Positions 1 to 9,831 are shown, counted from the stretch's first letter. The stretch: 64,000 nucleotides of DNA from an uncultured Paracoccaceae bacterium (GCA_937872465.1 CALMSR010000070.1:1-64000); one strand, 5' to 3'. Numbers and translations are program-made. The notes: generated from the sequence alone by a model not told the origin.

Positions 1-387
1 CGGCGCATAGGCATCGCGCGGCGGCCGGGAGCGGAGGTAGCCCACGGTGAAGTCGATAGTCTGGGGCAGCGGCGGGATTTGCCCCGCCTCGATCGCCGCG
101 GCCGGCGGGCCGCCGCCCTCCATGCGCTCCCAGACCAGCGCCCAGGCGAGTTCCATGATCGCCGTGATCTCGAGGAAGGCGCCGATCGCGCCCCCGTGCA
201 GCGCCGGCAGCATGGGATTGCCGATCAGCTTCTCGTCATAGGGCAGCTGTGCGGTCAGCTCGTCGCCGCGGCGGTCGAAGACGACGCCCAGATGCCGGAT
301 ATAGGGCACCGCCTCGACCATGCGCGCCAGCGCCGCGTCGCGGCGCTGCTTGACCACCTGCACCGGCTCGGGCCGCGGCCGCGCCAT
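1..387 (-). CDS. PaaI-like hotdog-fold thioesterase, C-terminus cut by window edge
   Basis: 129 codons are visible, starting with ATG at 387 and running off the left edge with no stop. The product should hydrolyse acyl- or aryl-CoA thioesters in the cytosol. The LHGGAIGAFLE segment (His64-Gly-Gly) is the helix-start signature of PaaI/4HBT hotdog enzymes. Its ATG shares one base with the TGA of the upstream paralogue (TGATG), so the two are translationally coupled and probably arose by duplication. The substrate cannot be told. The thioesterase family call is firm; the C-terminal part is unseen. Confidence 0.8.
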   Translation of the reverse strand, partial: MARPRPEPVQVVKQRRDAALARMVEAVPYIRHLGVVFDRRGDELTAQLPYDEKLIGNPMLPALHGGAIGAFLEITAIMELAWALVWERMEGGGPPAAAIEAGQIPPLPQTIDFTVGYLRSRPPRDAYAP

Positions 388-863
388 CACGCCCGCCCCG
401 TCTCGACGGTGAAGGCGCCACTGGCGGCGGCCACCGGCTCCTCGAGCGATTCCGTGTAGGCGACGGCCCGCACGAAGGCGACCGTGCGGGTGATGCGATA
501 GCATTCCGCCCGGGCGACGAGCCGCTTTCCCGGCGTCGCCGCCCGCATGTAGTCGATGCGCAGGTCGATCGTCGCCGTGCTCGCGGGCGCGGAGGGATGC
601 GCCATCACGCTCGCGCCGCCGCAGGTGTCGAGCAGGGCGGTGACCACGCCGCCGTGCAGCACGCCGGTCTCGGGATCGCCGACGAAGCGCGGATCGTAGT
701 CGAGCGCCATCTCCGCCCAGCCCTCGCCGATGCCGACGATCTCCATCCCGAGGTCGCGCGAATGCGGCAGCGCCCGGACGAACTGCCCGGCGATGCGGGT
801 CTTCTCGATGTCGGCGGCGGAGGGTTCCATGGGCTCCTCGATCGGACCGGCGGATTTGCTCAC
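387..863 (-). CDS. PaaI-like hotdog-fold thioesterase
   Basis: A 158-residue protein, the usual size for a single hotdog domain. VLHGGVVTALLD (His70) is the PaaI-type active-site helix, and the tail (residues about 95-150) carries the expected beta-strands ending in SGAFTVE. It is predicted to hydrolyse acyl-CoA thioesters. It forms a two-gene operon with the downstream paralogue through a TGATG overlap and is divergent from the beta-oxidation operon starting at 1102, so it may recycle CoA from that pathway; this link is inference from position. A second in-frame ATG lies 11 codons in, so the true start may be slightly shorter. Confidence 0.85.
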   Translation of the reverse strand: MSKSAGPIEEPMEPSAADIEKTRIAGQFVRALPHSRDLGMEIVGIGEGWAEMALDYDPRFVGDPETGVLHGGVVTALLDTCGGASVMAHPSAPASTATIDLRIDYMRAATPGKRLVARAECYRITRTVAFVRAVAYTESLEEPVAAASGAFTVETGRA

Positions 864-1003
864 ATTGCCGGAGCAGTTTCAAACGGAAACCGCCGGGCCG
901 CGCGGGGAGGAACGGGTATGCGGCGGGCGCCGCCTTTTCGCCTTGAACCGCGCCGGCCTTCTGCGCATCCTCCCCCTCGGGCCGGAACCCGCGGAGAGCC
1001 CAG

Positions 1004-1032
1004 TTGCGCGATAATCCCATTACGACTATCGA
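1004..1032 (+). promoter_or_regulatory. Candidate sigma70-type promoter of the beta-oxidation operon
   Basis: TTGCGC (1004-1009) and TATCGA (1027-1032) are separated by 17 bases and lie about 70 bases before the acyl-CoA dehydrogenase start, in the 238-base divergent intergenic region. The -10 match is weak. I saw no clear FadR- or PsrA-type operator. Position is the main support. Confidence 0.25.
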
Positions 1033-1101
1033 TGCGGACCGCCCTTCCGGCGCCGGCAGGCCCGCGCCACATCTCGACACTGCACAGACAGGGGATCCGG
1101 C

Positions 1102-2862
1102 ATGTCCGCCTACGACCCGCCGCTTCGCGACCTCGAATTCATCCTCCACGACATGCTCGCCGTACAGGAGAGTCCGGTCCCCGGCTTCGCGGATCTCGAC
1201 CGCGACTTCACCGCCGCCATCCTCGGCGAGGCCGGCCGCATCGCCCGCGACGTGCTCGCGCCGCTCGCCGCGACCGGCGACCGCGAGGGCTGCCGGCTGG
1301 AGAACGGCGTGGTGCGCACCCCCGAGGGCTTCAAGGCGGCCTACGACCTGATCGCCTCGGGAGGCTGGATCGGCCTCGACCTCGATCCCGACTACGGCGG
1401 CCAGGGCATGCCGCATGTGCTCAACACCGCCATCGGCGAGATGCATGCCGGTGCGAACATGGCGCTCAACATGTACTGGGGCCTGAGCCACGGCGCCTAT
1501 AACGCCATCCACGCCCATGGCTCCGACGAGCAGAAGCGGACCTACCTGCCGAAGCTGGTCGCGGGGACATGGAGCGGGACCATGAACCTCACCGAGCCGC
1601 ATTGCGGCACCGATCTCGGCCTGCTGCGAACCCGCGCCGAGCCCCGGGACGATGGCAGCTACGCGGTGACGGGACAAAAGATCTTCATCTCCGCCGGCGA
1701 GCACGACCTGAGCGAGAACATCATCCATCTCGTGCTGGCCAGGATCCCCGGCGGACCTTCGGGCGTCAAGGGAATCTCGCTCTTCATCGTGCCGAAATTC
1801 CTCGTGAAACCCGACGGCGGCTTGGGCGAGCGCAACGCGCTCTCCTGCGGCAAGCTCGAGGAGAAGATGGGCATTCACGGCAATGCCACCTGCGTGATGA
1901 ACTACGACGGCGCCACGGGATTTCTCGTCGGCGCGGCCCATGACGGCCTGCGCGCCATGTTCACCATGATGAACGAGGCGCGCCTCTCGGTCGGCGTGCA
2001 GGGCCTCGCCCAGGCCGCCGCCGCCTACCAGGCCGCCGCCGCCTACGCCCGCGAGCGGCTCCAGGGCCGCGCCGTCACCGGCCCGGCCAACCCCGAGGGC
2101 CCGGCCGATCCGCTGATCGTGCATCCCGACATCCGCCGGGCGCTGATGGACCAGCGCGCCTTCGTCGAGGGCGGCCGCGCCTTCATCCTCTGGGCCGCGA
2201 GCCTGATCGACGCCTCCGCCCGCTGCGGCGACGCGGATGCCGAGGGGCTGGTGTCGCTGCTCACCCCGGTCATCAAGGGCTTCCTCACCGACCAGGGCTT
2301 CGCCAGCGCGGTCCAGGCGCAGCAGGTCTTCGGCGGCCACGGCTATACCGAGGACTGGCCCATGAGCCGCTTCGCGCGCGACGCGCGCATCACCATGATC
2401 TACGAGGGTGCGAACGGCATCCAGGCGCTCGACCTCGTCGGCCGCAAGCTCGCCCAGGACGGCGGCAGGCACGCCATGGCCTTCTTCGCGCTGGTGAAGG
2501 ATTTCATCAAGGCCAACGAATCTGACGCGACCCTGAAGGCCGACTTCCTCGACCCGCTGAAGGCGGCGTCCAAGGACCTGCAGGCGGCGGCGACCTTCTT
2601 CGTCGAGACCGGCATGAAGAACCCCGACGCGGCGCTCGCCGGCTCCACCGACTTCCTGCATCTCTTCGGCCATGTCTGCCTGGGGCTGATGTGGGCGCGC
2701 ATGGCCCGGGCGGCGCTCGCCGGCGACGAGGATTTCCACCGCGCCAAGCTCGCCACCGGGCGCTACTACATGATCCGCCTCCTGCCCGCGACCGCGCTCC
2801 ACCTCGCGCGCATCCGCTCGGGCGCCGAGCCGGTGATGGCGCTTCCCTCCGAGGCGTTCTAA
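1102..2862 (+). CDS. Acyl-CoA dehydrogenase, long-form (DmdC/FadE-like)
   Basis: A flavin-dependent dehydrogenase of 586 residues that introduces the alpha-beta double bond into acyl-CoA. The length and the opening YDPPLRDLEFILHDML place it in the family annotated as DmdC (3-methylmercaptopropionyl-CoA dehydrogenase) or long FadE, with an extra C-terminal domain after the normal dehydrogenase fold. MNLTEPHCGTDLG (about 157-170) is the FAD/substrate strand, and Glu435 in MIYEGANGIQ is the likely catalytic base. SD AGGGG lies about 7 bases before ATG. It heads the operon with a GST-like gene, thiolase and FadJ. Whether the substrate is a fatty acid or a DMSP-derived thioether cannot be told. 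Confidence 0.88.
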   Translation: MSAYDPPLRDLEFILHDMLAVQESPVPGFADLDRDFTAAILGEAGRIARDVLAPLAATGDREGCRLENGVVRTPEGFKAAYDLIASGGWIGLDLDPDYGGQGMPHVLNTAIGEMHAGANMALNMYWGLSHGAYNAIHAHGSDEQKRTYLPKLVAGTWSGTMNLTEPHCGTDLGLLRTRAEPRDDGSYAVTGQKIFISAGEHDLSENIIHLVLARIPGGPSGVKGISLFIVPKFLVKPDGGLGERNALSCGKLEEKMGIHGNATCVMNYDGATGFLVGAAHDGLRAMFTMMNEARLSVGVQGLAQAAAAYQAAAAYARERLQGRAVTGPANPEGPADPLIVHPDIRRALMDQRAFVEGGRAFILWAASLIDASARCGDADAEGLVSLLTPVIKGFLTDQGFASAVQAQQVFGGHGYTEDWPMSRFARDARITMIYEGANGIQALDLVGRKLAQDGGRHAMAFFALVKDFIKANESDATLKADFLDPLKAASKDLQAAATFFVETGMKNPDAALAGSTDFLHLFGHVCLGLMWARMARAALAGDEDFHRAKLATGRYYMIRLLPATALHLARIRSGAEPVMALPSEAF

Positions 2863-2886
2863 GCTCCGCCGCGGGAGGGAGGGCAC

Positions 2887-3519
2887 ATGACCGCAAGGCT
2901 CCACTGCTTCGGCGAGAGCGGCAATTGCTACAAGGCCGCGCTCACCCTGGAGCTCGCCGGCTACCCCTGGGAGCCGGTCTGGCTCGATTTCTTCCACGGC
3001 GGCGCCCGCAGGCCGGAGTTCCTCGCCCTCAACGAGATGGGCGAGGCCCCGGTCTTCGTCGAGGACGGAACCGTGCTCACCCAGTCCTGCGTCATCCAGC
3101 TCCATGTGGCCGAGAGCACCGGAAGCTTCCTGCCCCCGCCCGAGCTGCGCCCCGATATGCTGCGCTGGATGTTCTGGGACGGCCAGAAGGGCTCCGGCCA
3201 GCAGGGCGCCCTGCGCTTCCTGATGAACTTCCTCCCCGCCGACCGGCGCCTCCCCGCGGCCGAGACCTGGCTCGCCAACCGGGTCGGGGCGGCGCTCGGC
3301 ACGCTCGAGCGCCACCTCGCCGGTCGGGAGTGGATGGTGGGCGAGGCCCCGAGCCTTGCCGACCTCGCCTGCTGCGGCTATCTCTTCTACCCCGAGCCCT
3401 TCGGCTTCGACCGCAAGGCGCTGCCGGCGATCGACGCCTGGCTCGACCGCATCGCCGCCCTGCCGGGCTGGAAGCCCCCCTACGCGCTGATGCCCGGAAA
3501 CCCCGCCGACCGCGCCTGA
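2887..3519 (+). CDS. Glutathione S-transferase family protein
   Basis: 210 residues with the two-domain GST layout: a thioredoxin-like N-terminus with GESGNCYKAAL (about 9-19, putative glutathione-activating Ser/Cys) and MGEAPVF before the cis-Pro, then a helical C-terminal domain with GEAPSLADLACCGY (about 152-165). It lies 24 bases after the dehydrogenase and 12 before the thiolase, within the beta-oxidation operon. In this position it may detoxify reactive enoyl intermediates; that is inference. SD GGAGGGAGGG precedes ATG 2887. Confidence 0.85.
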   Translation: MTARLHCFGESGNCYKAALTLELAGYPWEPVWLDFFHGGARRPEFLALNEMGEAPVFVEDGTVLTQSCVIQLHVAESTGSFLPPPELRPDMLRWMFWDGQKGSGQQGALRFLMNFLPADRRLPAAETWLANRVGAALGTLERHLAGREWMVGEAPSLADLACCGYLFYPEPFGFDRKALPAIDAWLDRIAALPGWKPPYALMPGNPADRA

Positions 3520-3531
3520 CGGAGACATCGG

Positions 3532-4743
<1,212 letters not shown>

Positions 4744-4828
4744 TGGAGCGCGCCGCCGCCCTCCCCCGCCGCCGGGCGTCAAGAACGGACCCGGGGCTTC
4801 ATACGGCCTTGAAACCTGGAGAGCAGTC

Positions 4829-4852
4829 GTTTCGCGCCAACAGGCGCGAAAC
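4829..4852. repeat. Perfect 10-bp inverted repeat before the cupin cluster
   Basis: GTTTCGCGCC and GGCGCGAAAC pair perfectly around a 4-base AACA loop. The hairpin lies 85 bases after the thiolase stop and 75 bases before the first cupin. No T-run follows, so it may be an mRNA stabiliser or processing site, or a protein-binding operator, rather than an intrinsic terminator. Confidence 0.5.
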
Positions 4853-4927
4853 CGGCAAACAATGCTCGCGCGCATTGCGCGCACCGAATGGCCGCAACGG
4901 CGGCCCCCGACGGGGAGGCCCGCGCTG

Positions 4928-5389
4928 ATGCCGAAGATCGCCCGCCCGCCCTTCGCCCGCCGCCACGTGATCCATCCTTTCACCGGCGAGGATCTCGGCG
5001 AGTACAGCAACGCCAACCTCGGCGACGCCGCCGGGCTGACGCAGTTCGGCGCGCATCTGGAGATCCTGCATCCCGGCGGCAAGACCTCCATGCGCCACTG
5101 GCACGAGACCGAGGACGAATTCGTCTACGTGATCGAGGGCAGTCTTACCCTGGTCGAGGACATCGGCGAGACCCCACTCGCGGCCGGCGATGCCGCCGCC
5201 TGGGCCGCCGGCGCGGAGAACGCGCATCGCCTGGAGAATCGCGGCACCGCGGACGCCACCTATCTGGTCGTCGGCACGCGCAGGGCGCAGGATCGCATCC
5301 ACTATCCCGAGCACGACCTGATCGTGACCCATGACGGCCCGCGCCGGATCTACGCCCGGACCGACGGCACGATCCTCAAGGAGACCTGA
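4928..5389 (+). CDS. Small cupin-domain protein, copy 1 of 3
   Basis: 153 residues, a single conserved beta-barrel. Cupin motif 1 is SMRHWHETEDEFVYVIEG (metal-ligand candidates HxH...E) and motif 2 ends with GAENAHRLEN. The ATG at 4928 is chosen because MPKI... aligns with the starts of the two paralogues that follow; an upstream in-frame ATG at 4862 would add 22 residues unlike them. All three share GDA(A/G)GLTQFG(A/V) and the RHWH metal site. Metal binding is likely. The reaction is unknown and could be an isomerase, a dioxygenase or a sensor. Confidence 0.82.
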   Translation: MPKIARPPFARRHVIHPFTGEDLGEYSNANLGDAAGLTQFGAHLEILHPGGKTSMRHWHETEDEFVYVIEGSLTLVEDIGETPLAAGDAAAWAAGAENAHRLENRGTADATYLVVGTRRAQDRIHYPEHDLIVTHDGPRRIYARTDGTILKET

Positions 5390-5434
5390 GATGCGCCAAT
5401 CCCGCGGCCCGGCCGCCGCAACCGCGAGCGCGTG

Positions 5435-5905
5435 ATGCCCAAGATCGACATGGACGCGGTCCCGCTCCGAACCGGCTCGATCTACCCCGAGCCCTATGCC
5501 GCGCAGATGGCGGGGCGCTCCTCGCTGCGCCTCGGCGACGCCGGCGGGCTGACGCAGTTCGGCGCCAATCTGGTGATCCTGGCACCCGGCGCGCGCTCCT
5601 CGCTGCGGCACTGGCACCGGCACGAGGACGAATTCGTCATGGTCACCGAAGGCGAGCTGATCCTGGTCCAGGACGAGGGCGAAACGCTCATGCGCCCCGG
5701 CGACTGCGCCGCCTTTCCCGCGGGCGATCCGAACGGGCACCAGTTCCTGAACCGGACCGATCGGGAGGCGCGCTTCCTCGTCGTCGGAACCCGCGCGCCG
5801 CGCGAGGTGGCGACCTATTCCGACGTCGATCTCGTGGTCGAGGTCGAGGCCGGCAAGGCACGCTTCACCTATCGCGACGGCACGCCCTTCGCGGGGCCGC
5901 GCTGA
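5435..5905 (+). CDS. Small cupin-domain protein, copy 2 of 3
   Basis: 156 residues from ATG 5435 (a GTG lies immediately before it). It has the same layout as its neighbours: LGDAGGLTQFGANL about residue 35, SLRHWHRHEDEFVMVTEG as metal motif 1, and GDPNGHQFLN as motif 2. It ends in TGATG, sharing one base with copy 3, so copies 2 and 3 are translationally coupled. No SD is obvious. The function is unknown; the tandem array argues for heteromeric assembly or related substrates. Confidence 0.82.
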   Translation: MPKIDMDAVPLRTGSIYPEPYAAQMAGRSSLRLGDAGGLTQFGANLVILAPGARSSLRHWHRHEDEFVMVTEGELILVQDEGETLMRPGDCAAFPAGDPNGHQFLNRTDREARFLVVGTRAPREVATYSDVDLVVEVEAGKARFTYRDGTPFAGPR

Positions 5906-6366
5906 TGCCCCGGATCGACATCGCCACGGCCCCAGTGACCCGCGGATCCGACTACCCCGCGCCGCTCGCCCGCGACTTCGCCGACCGCTGCCGGCTCCGC
6001 CTCGGCGATGCCGCCGGGCTCACCCAGTTCGGTGTCAACCTGACGACGCTGCCGCCGGGCGCGATCTCCTCGCTGCGCCACTGGCACGAGGTCGAGGAGG
6101 AGATGGTGCTCGTGCTCGCGGGCCGTCTGACCCTGATCGAGGACCGCGGCGAGGCGGAGCTCGGGCCGGGCGAATCCGCCGGCTTCCCCGCCGCCAGCGG
6201 CGAGGGCCATCACTTCCTGAACCGCGGGCCCGCCCCGGCGGTCTATCTCGAGATCGGCACCCGCACCGCGGCCGACCGCTGCCACTACAGCGACGTGGAC
6301 CTGATCGCCATCGACGACGAGCACGGCACCCGCTACACCCGCCGCGATGGCGACCCCTATGAATAA
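5905..6366 (+). CDS. Small cupin-domain protein, copy 3 of 3
   Basis: 153 residues. SLRHWHEVEEEMVLVLAG is cupin motif 1 and GEGHHFLNRG is motif 2; LGDAAGLTQFGVNL is shared with both upstream copies. Candidate metal ligands are the two His and the Glu of motif 1 and the His of motif 2. It starts in the TGATG overlap with copy 2, and 84 bases separate it from the FadJ-like gene. Divergence between the copies is clearly substantial, so the duplication is not recent. Confidence 0.82.
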   Translation: MPRIDIATAPVTRGSDYPAPLARDFADRCRLRLGDAAGLTQFGVNLTTLPPGAISSLRHWHEVEEEMVLVLAGRLTLIEDRGEAELGPGESAGFPAASGEGHHFLNRGPAPAVYLEIGTRTAADRCHYSDVDLIAIDDEHGTRYTRRDGDPYE

Positions 6367-6450
6367 TAACGCAAAATCAGCGACTTGCACAGCGTCCCAC
6401 TGCGGGACGCCCGCCGGGCCGGCCCGGCCGGCAGATCGAGGAGTCCCGGG

Positions 6451-8649
6451 ATGACGATCTTTTCTTCTGAGACCGACGCCGACGGCATCGCCACCATCAC
6501 CTGGGACCTGCCCGACCGCTCGATGAACGTGCTGACCGAAGAGGGCATCGCCGAGCTCGAGGCCGCCTTCGACGCCGCCCTCGCCGATCCCGCCGTCCGG
6601 GGCATCGTGCTCACCTCCGGCAAGGCCGATTTCGCCGGCGGCATGGATCTGGGCCTGCTCGCGACGATGAAGACCCGCGCCGGCGACGACCCCGCACGCG
6701 GCCTCTTCGAGGGCACGATGGCGATGCACCGGCTCCTGCGCCGGATCGAGCGCGCCGGCATGGACCCCAAGACCCACAAGGGCGGCAGGCCGGTCGCCTG
6801 GGCCTCCCCCGGCATCTCGGCGGGCATCGGCACCGAGATCGGCCTCGCCTGCCACCGCCGCTTTCTCGCCGACGATCCCCGGGCCCGCGTCGGCCTGCCC
6901 GAGATCCTCGTCGGCCTCTTTCCCGGCGCCGGCGGCACCACCCGGCTCACCCGCATGGTCGGCGTCATGGCCGCCGCCCCGATCCTGCTCGAAGGCAGGA
7001 TGCTCGACGCCCGGGCCGCCAAATCCGCCGGGCTGATCGACGAGGTCGTGCCCGCCCGCGACCTGATCCAGAACGCCAAGGACTGGGTGCTCGCCGCGCA
7101 AGCCCCCGACCTCGTCAAGCCCTGGGACGCCAAGGGCTACAGAATGCCCGGCGGCGCACCCTACCACCCCGCCGGCTTCATGACCTTCGTTGGCGCCTCC
7201 GCCATGGTCCACGGACGCACGCAAGGCGTCTATCCCGCCGCCCGGGCGATGCTCAGCGCCATCTACGAGGGCGCGCTGGTGCCCTTCGACACGGCGCTGA
7301 CGATCGAGGCGCGCTGGTTTACGAGCGTGCTGATGAATCCCTCCTCCGAGGCGATGATCCGCTCGCTCTTCCTCAACAAGCAGGCGCTGGAGAAGGGCGC
7401 CCTGCGCCCGGCCGCACCCGACCAGAAGGTCGCCAAGCTCGGGGTGATCGGCGCCGGCATGATGGGCGCGGGCATCGCCCATGTCGCGGCCCTGGCCGGG
7501 ATCGAGGTGGTGCTGGTCGACCGCGACCAGGAGGCCGCCGACCGCGGCCGCGCCCATGCCGAGGGCCTGCTCGACGAGGCGGTGAAGCGCAAGAAGACCA
7601 CGCCCGAGCAGCGCGAGGCGGTGCTGGCCCGCATCACCGCCACCCCGGACTACGCGGCACTCGCCGGCTGCGACCTCGCCATCGAGGCGGTCTTCGAGGA
7701 TCCGGCCGTCAAGGCCGAGGCGACCGCCCGCGCTGAGGCGCACCTGCCCGAGGACGCGATCTTCGCCACCAATACCTCGACCCTGCCGATCGGCGAGCTC
7801 GCCCGCGCGAGCCGCGATCCGGCGAATTTCATCGGCATCCATTTCTTCTCGCCGGTGCACAAGATGGCGCTGGTCGAGATCATCCGCGGGAACGGGACCG
7901 GCGACCGCGCCGTGGCCAAGGCGCTCGATTTCGTGCGCCAGATCCGCAAGACCCCGATCGTGGTCAACGACGCCCGCTTCTTCTACGCCAACCGCTGCAT
8001 CATCCCCTACATCAACGAAGGCGTGCGCATGCTGGCCGAGGGCGTCGAGCCGGCGCTGATCGAGAACGCCGCGCGCCAGCTCGGCTTCCCGCTCGGCCCG
8101 CTCCAGCTCGTCGACGAGACCTCGATCGACCTCGGCGTGAAGATCGCGAAGGCGACCCGGGCCGCCATGGGCGACGCCTATCCCGAGAGCCCCGCCGACG
8201 GCGTGCTCTTCAAGCTCGCCGAGCTCGGCCGTCTGGGACGCAAGGCCGGGGCCGGCTTCTACGCCTATGACGAGAAGGGCAAGCGCGAGGGGCTCTGGTC
8301 CGCGCTGCGCGACCTCTGGCCGCCGCGCGCCGACCAGCCCGCCCTTGCGGAGGTCCAGCACCGCCTCGCGATGATCCAGACGCTCGAAGCGGTGCGCGCG
8401 CTCGTGCAGGGCGTGCTCACCGACATCCGCGAGGGCGACGTCGGCGCCATCCTCGGCTGGGGCTTCATGCCCTGGTCGGGCGGGCCGTTCTCCTGGCTCG
8501 ACTTGCTCGGCGCCGCCCGGGCGGTGGAGATCTGCGACGGGCTCGCCGCGGGCCAGGGCTCGCGCTTCGAGCCGCCGGCGCTCCTGCGCGAGATGGCCGC
8601 GAGCGGCGAGACCTTCTACGGCCGCTTCCGGCCCGCCGAAGCCGCCTGA
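6451..8649 (+). CDS. FadJ/FadB-like enoyl-CoA hydratase / 3-hydroxyacyl-CoA dehydrogenase
   Basis: 732 residues from ATG 6451 (SD GAGGAG at about 6437-6442); an in-frame ATG at 6385 would add 22 unrelated residues. The N-terminal crotonase domain (1-~200) keeps two acidic residues, in GIGTEIGLAC and VGLPEILVG, equivalent to the hydratase glutamates. The usual NGxAxGGG oxyanion stretch is replaced by ASPGISAGIG. The dehydrogenase half starts with the NAD-binding GVIGAGMMGAGIAH (about 332-345) and has HFFSPVHKMALVEI. It carries out steps two and three of beta-oxidation, with the thiolase encoded upstream. Confidence 0.92.
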   Translation: MTIFSSETDADGIATITWDLPDRSMNVLTEEGIAELEAAFDAALADPAVRGIVLTSGKADFAGGMDLGLLATMKTRAGDDPARGLFEGTMAMHRLLRRIERAGMDPKTHKGGRPVAWASPGISAGIGTEIGLACHRRFLADDPRARVGLPEILVGLFPGAGGTTRLTRMVGVMAAAPILLEGRMLDARAAKSAGLIDEVVPARDLIQNAKDWVLAAQAPDLVKPWDAKGYRMPGGAPYHPAGFMTFVGASAMVHGRTQGVYPAARAMLSAIYEGALVPFDTALTIEARWFTSVLMNPSSEAMIRSLFLNKQALEKGALRPAAPDQKVAKLGVIGAGMMGAGIAHVAALAGIEVVLVDRDQEAADRGRAHAEGLLDEAVKRKKTTPEQREAVLARITATPDYAALAGCDLAIEAVFEDPAVKAEATARAEAHLPEDAIFATNTSTLPIGELARASRDPANFIGIHFFSPVHKMALVEIIRGNGTGDRAVAKALDFVRQIRKTPIVVNDARFFYANRCIIPYINEGVRMLAEGVEPALIENAARQLGFPLGPLQLVDETSIDLGVKIAKATRAAMGDAYPESPADGVLFKLAELGRLGRKAGAGFYAYDEKGKREGLWSALRDLWPPRADQPALAEVQHRLAMIQTLEAVRALVQGVLTDIREGDVGAILGWGFMPWSGGPFSWLDLLGAARAVEICDGLAAGQGSRFEPPALLREMAASGETFYGRFRPAEAA

Positions 8650-8729
8650 GCGCGCGCCCCGCCGTCAACTTTCACCCCGCCCCGGCGCCCGTCCCCAAAG
8701 ATGACGCCGCCTTCTCCCGCGGATTTGGC

Positions 8730-8746
8730 GCGAGGCGGTGCCTCGC
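8730..8746 (+). terminator. Hairpin with GGT loop after the FadJ-like gene
   Basis: GCGAGGC and GCCTCGC form a 7-bp stem with a GGT loop, followed by CTTTG. It lies 80 bases after the stop at 8649 in an intergenic stretch between convergent genes. It is a plausible intrinsic terminator with a short U-tract. Confidence 0.5.
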
Positions 8747-8801
8747 CTTTGCCGGTTCGGAATATCCTCGGGCCGATCGATTCGGCAGAATGTCGTATGA
8801 C

Positions 8802-8818
8802 GCCGCGCGGGGCGCGGC
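8802..8818 (+). terminator. Second terminator-like hairpin, GGG loop
   Basis: GCCGCGC and GCGCGGC pair around GGG, followed by CTCTTCC. The same stem and loop recur at 14749-14765 in the opposite orientation, so this appears to be a recurring terminator module in this genome. The 8650-8883 gap holds no supportable gene. Confidence 0.5.
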
Positions 8819-8883
8819 CTCTTCCATCTTCCGACACTCGTTCCTTTTGCAACAGCGCCGCTCAGGCGGAAGGGCCGTCGCTC

Positions 8884-9831
8884 TCAGAGCCGCGCGGCAC
8901 TGGTGCCCGGCGCCGCCGAAAGCGCGATCATGAGGCCCGACCCGACGATCAGCGCGATGCCGAGATAGCCGAGCGCATCCAGCGTCTCGCCCCAGATCGC
9001 CCAGGCCCAGAAGCTCGCCGTGGCCAGGAAGAAATACTCGAAGACCGTCAGGTAGCTGGTCTCCCCCGACTGGTAGCCCCAGGCGATGCATCCCACCGCG
9101 AGCAGCGACCCCACCGCCTGAAGGACGATTACGAGCAGCGCCGGTCCCGAAAGCGGCCCCCAGGGCCGCACCAGGAAATCCGCCGCGCTCGGCGCGCCCT
9201 CGGCGGCGGGCAGCCCCGCGACGGCGAGGCTGCCCACGACGCCCGCAAGCCCGAGGATGAGGAAGAAGGAGAGCAGGAGTGCTGCCACCGGCTCCTCGGC
9301 GCACCATTCCCGGGTCAGCAGGTTCGACAGCCCGTAGAGGGCCCCCGCCGCCACCGGCACGAAGGTCGCGAGGTCGAGGCTCGCCGGATCGGGCCGCAGC
9401 ATCACCAGGATGCCGAGGAAGCCGATCCCCGCCGCGGCCAGCCGACGCGGCCCGATCCGATGGCCGAAGAAGACCGCCGCGAAAAGCAGCACGAAGATCG
9501 GCGCGGTGAAGAGCCCCGCCGCCACCTGCGCGATCGGCATGAAGGCGAGCGCCCCGAAATAGATCAGCATCGAGGCCGCCTGAACCCCGCCGCGCACCGC
9601 CACCGCCTTCCAGCGCCGCGGCCAGAGCCGCATGCCGAGGAGCAGGGCCGCCACGACCATCAGCGGCACCGCCAGGGCGCTGCGCAACGCATGGAACTGC
9701 CAGAGCCCGCTCTCCGCGGCGATGACGCGCACGAAATTGTCGGTGAACCCCAGGAGCACCATGCCGAAGAGGATCGAGGCCGCGCCGCGCGCGGTCGGAG
9801 TGGAGAGAATCCGGGGGAGCGGTCGCGCCAT
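8884..9831 (-). CDS. EamA/DMT-family transporter
   Basis: 315 residues with about ten hydrophobic helices arranged as two EamA repeats (roughly 15-145 and 160-300), typical of inner-membrane drug/metabolite exporters. The start MARPLPRIL at 9831 is chosen because the first helix (ILFGMVLLGFTDNFV) follows at once; longer in-frame starts run into the divergent gene's promoter. GYQSGETSYLTVFEYFFLATASF in helices 8-9 is characteristic of the family. Substrate unknown. Confidence 0.87.
   Translation of the reverse strand: MARPLPRILSTPTARGAASILFGMVLLGFTDNFVRVIAAESGLWQFHALRSALAVPLMVVAALLLGMRLWPRRWKAVAVRGGVQAASMLIYFGALAFMPIAQVAAGLFTAPIFVLLFAAVFFGHRIGPRRLAAAGIGFLGILVMLRPDPASLDLATFVPVAAGALYGLSNLLTREWCAEEPVAALLLSFFLILGLAGVVGSLAVAGLPAAEGAPSAADFLVRPWGPLSGPALLVIVLQAVGSLLAVGCIAWGYQSGETSYLTVFEYFFLATASFWAWAIWGETLDALGYLGIALIVGSGLMIALSAAPGTSAARL

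Noticed and set aside
5869..8361. Minus-strand open frame of 830 codons opposite the FadJ-like gene
   Set aside because: Antisense shadow of a gene with clear motifs on the plus strand; typical of GC-rich DNA.
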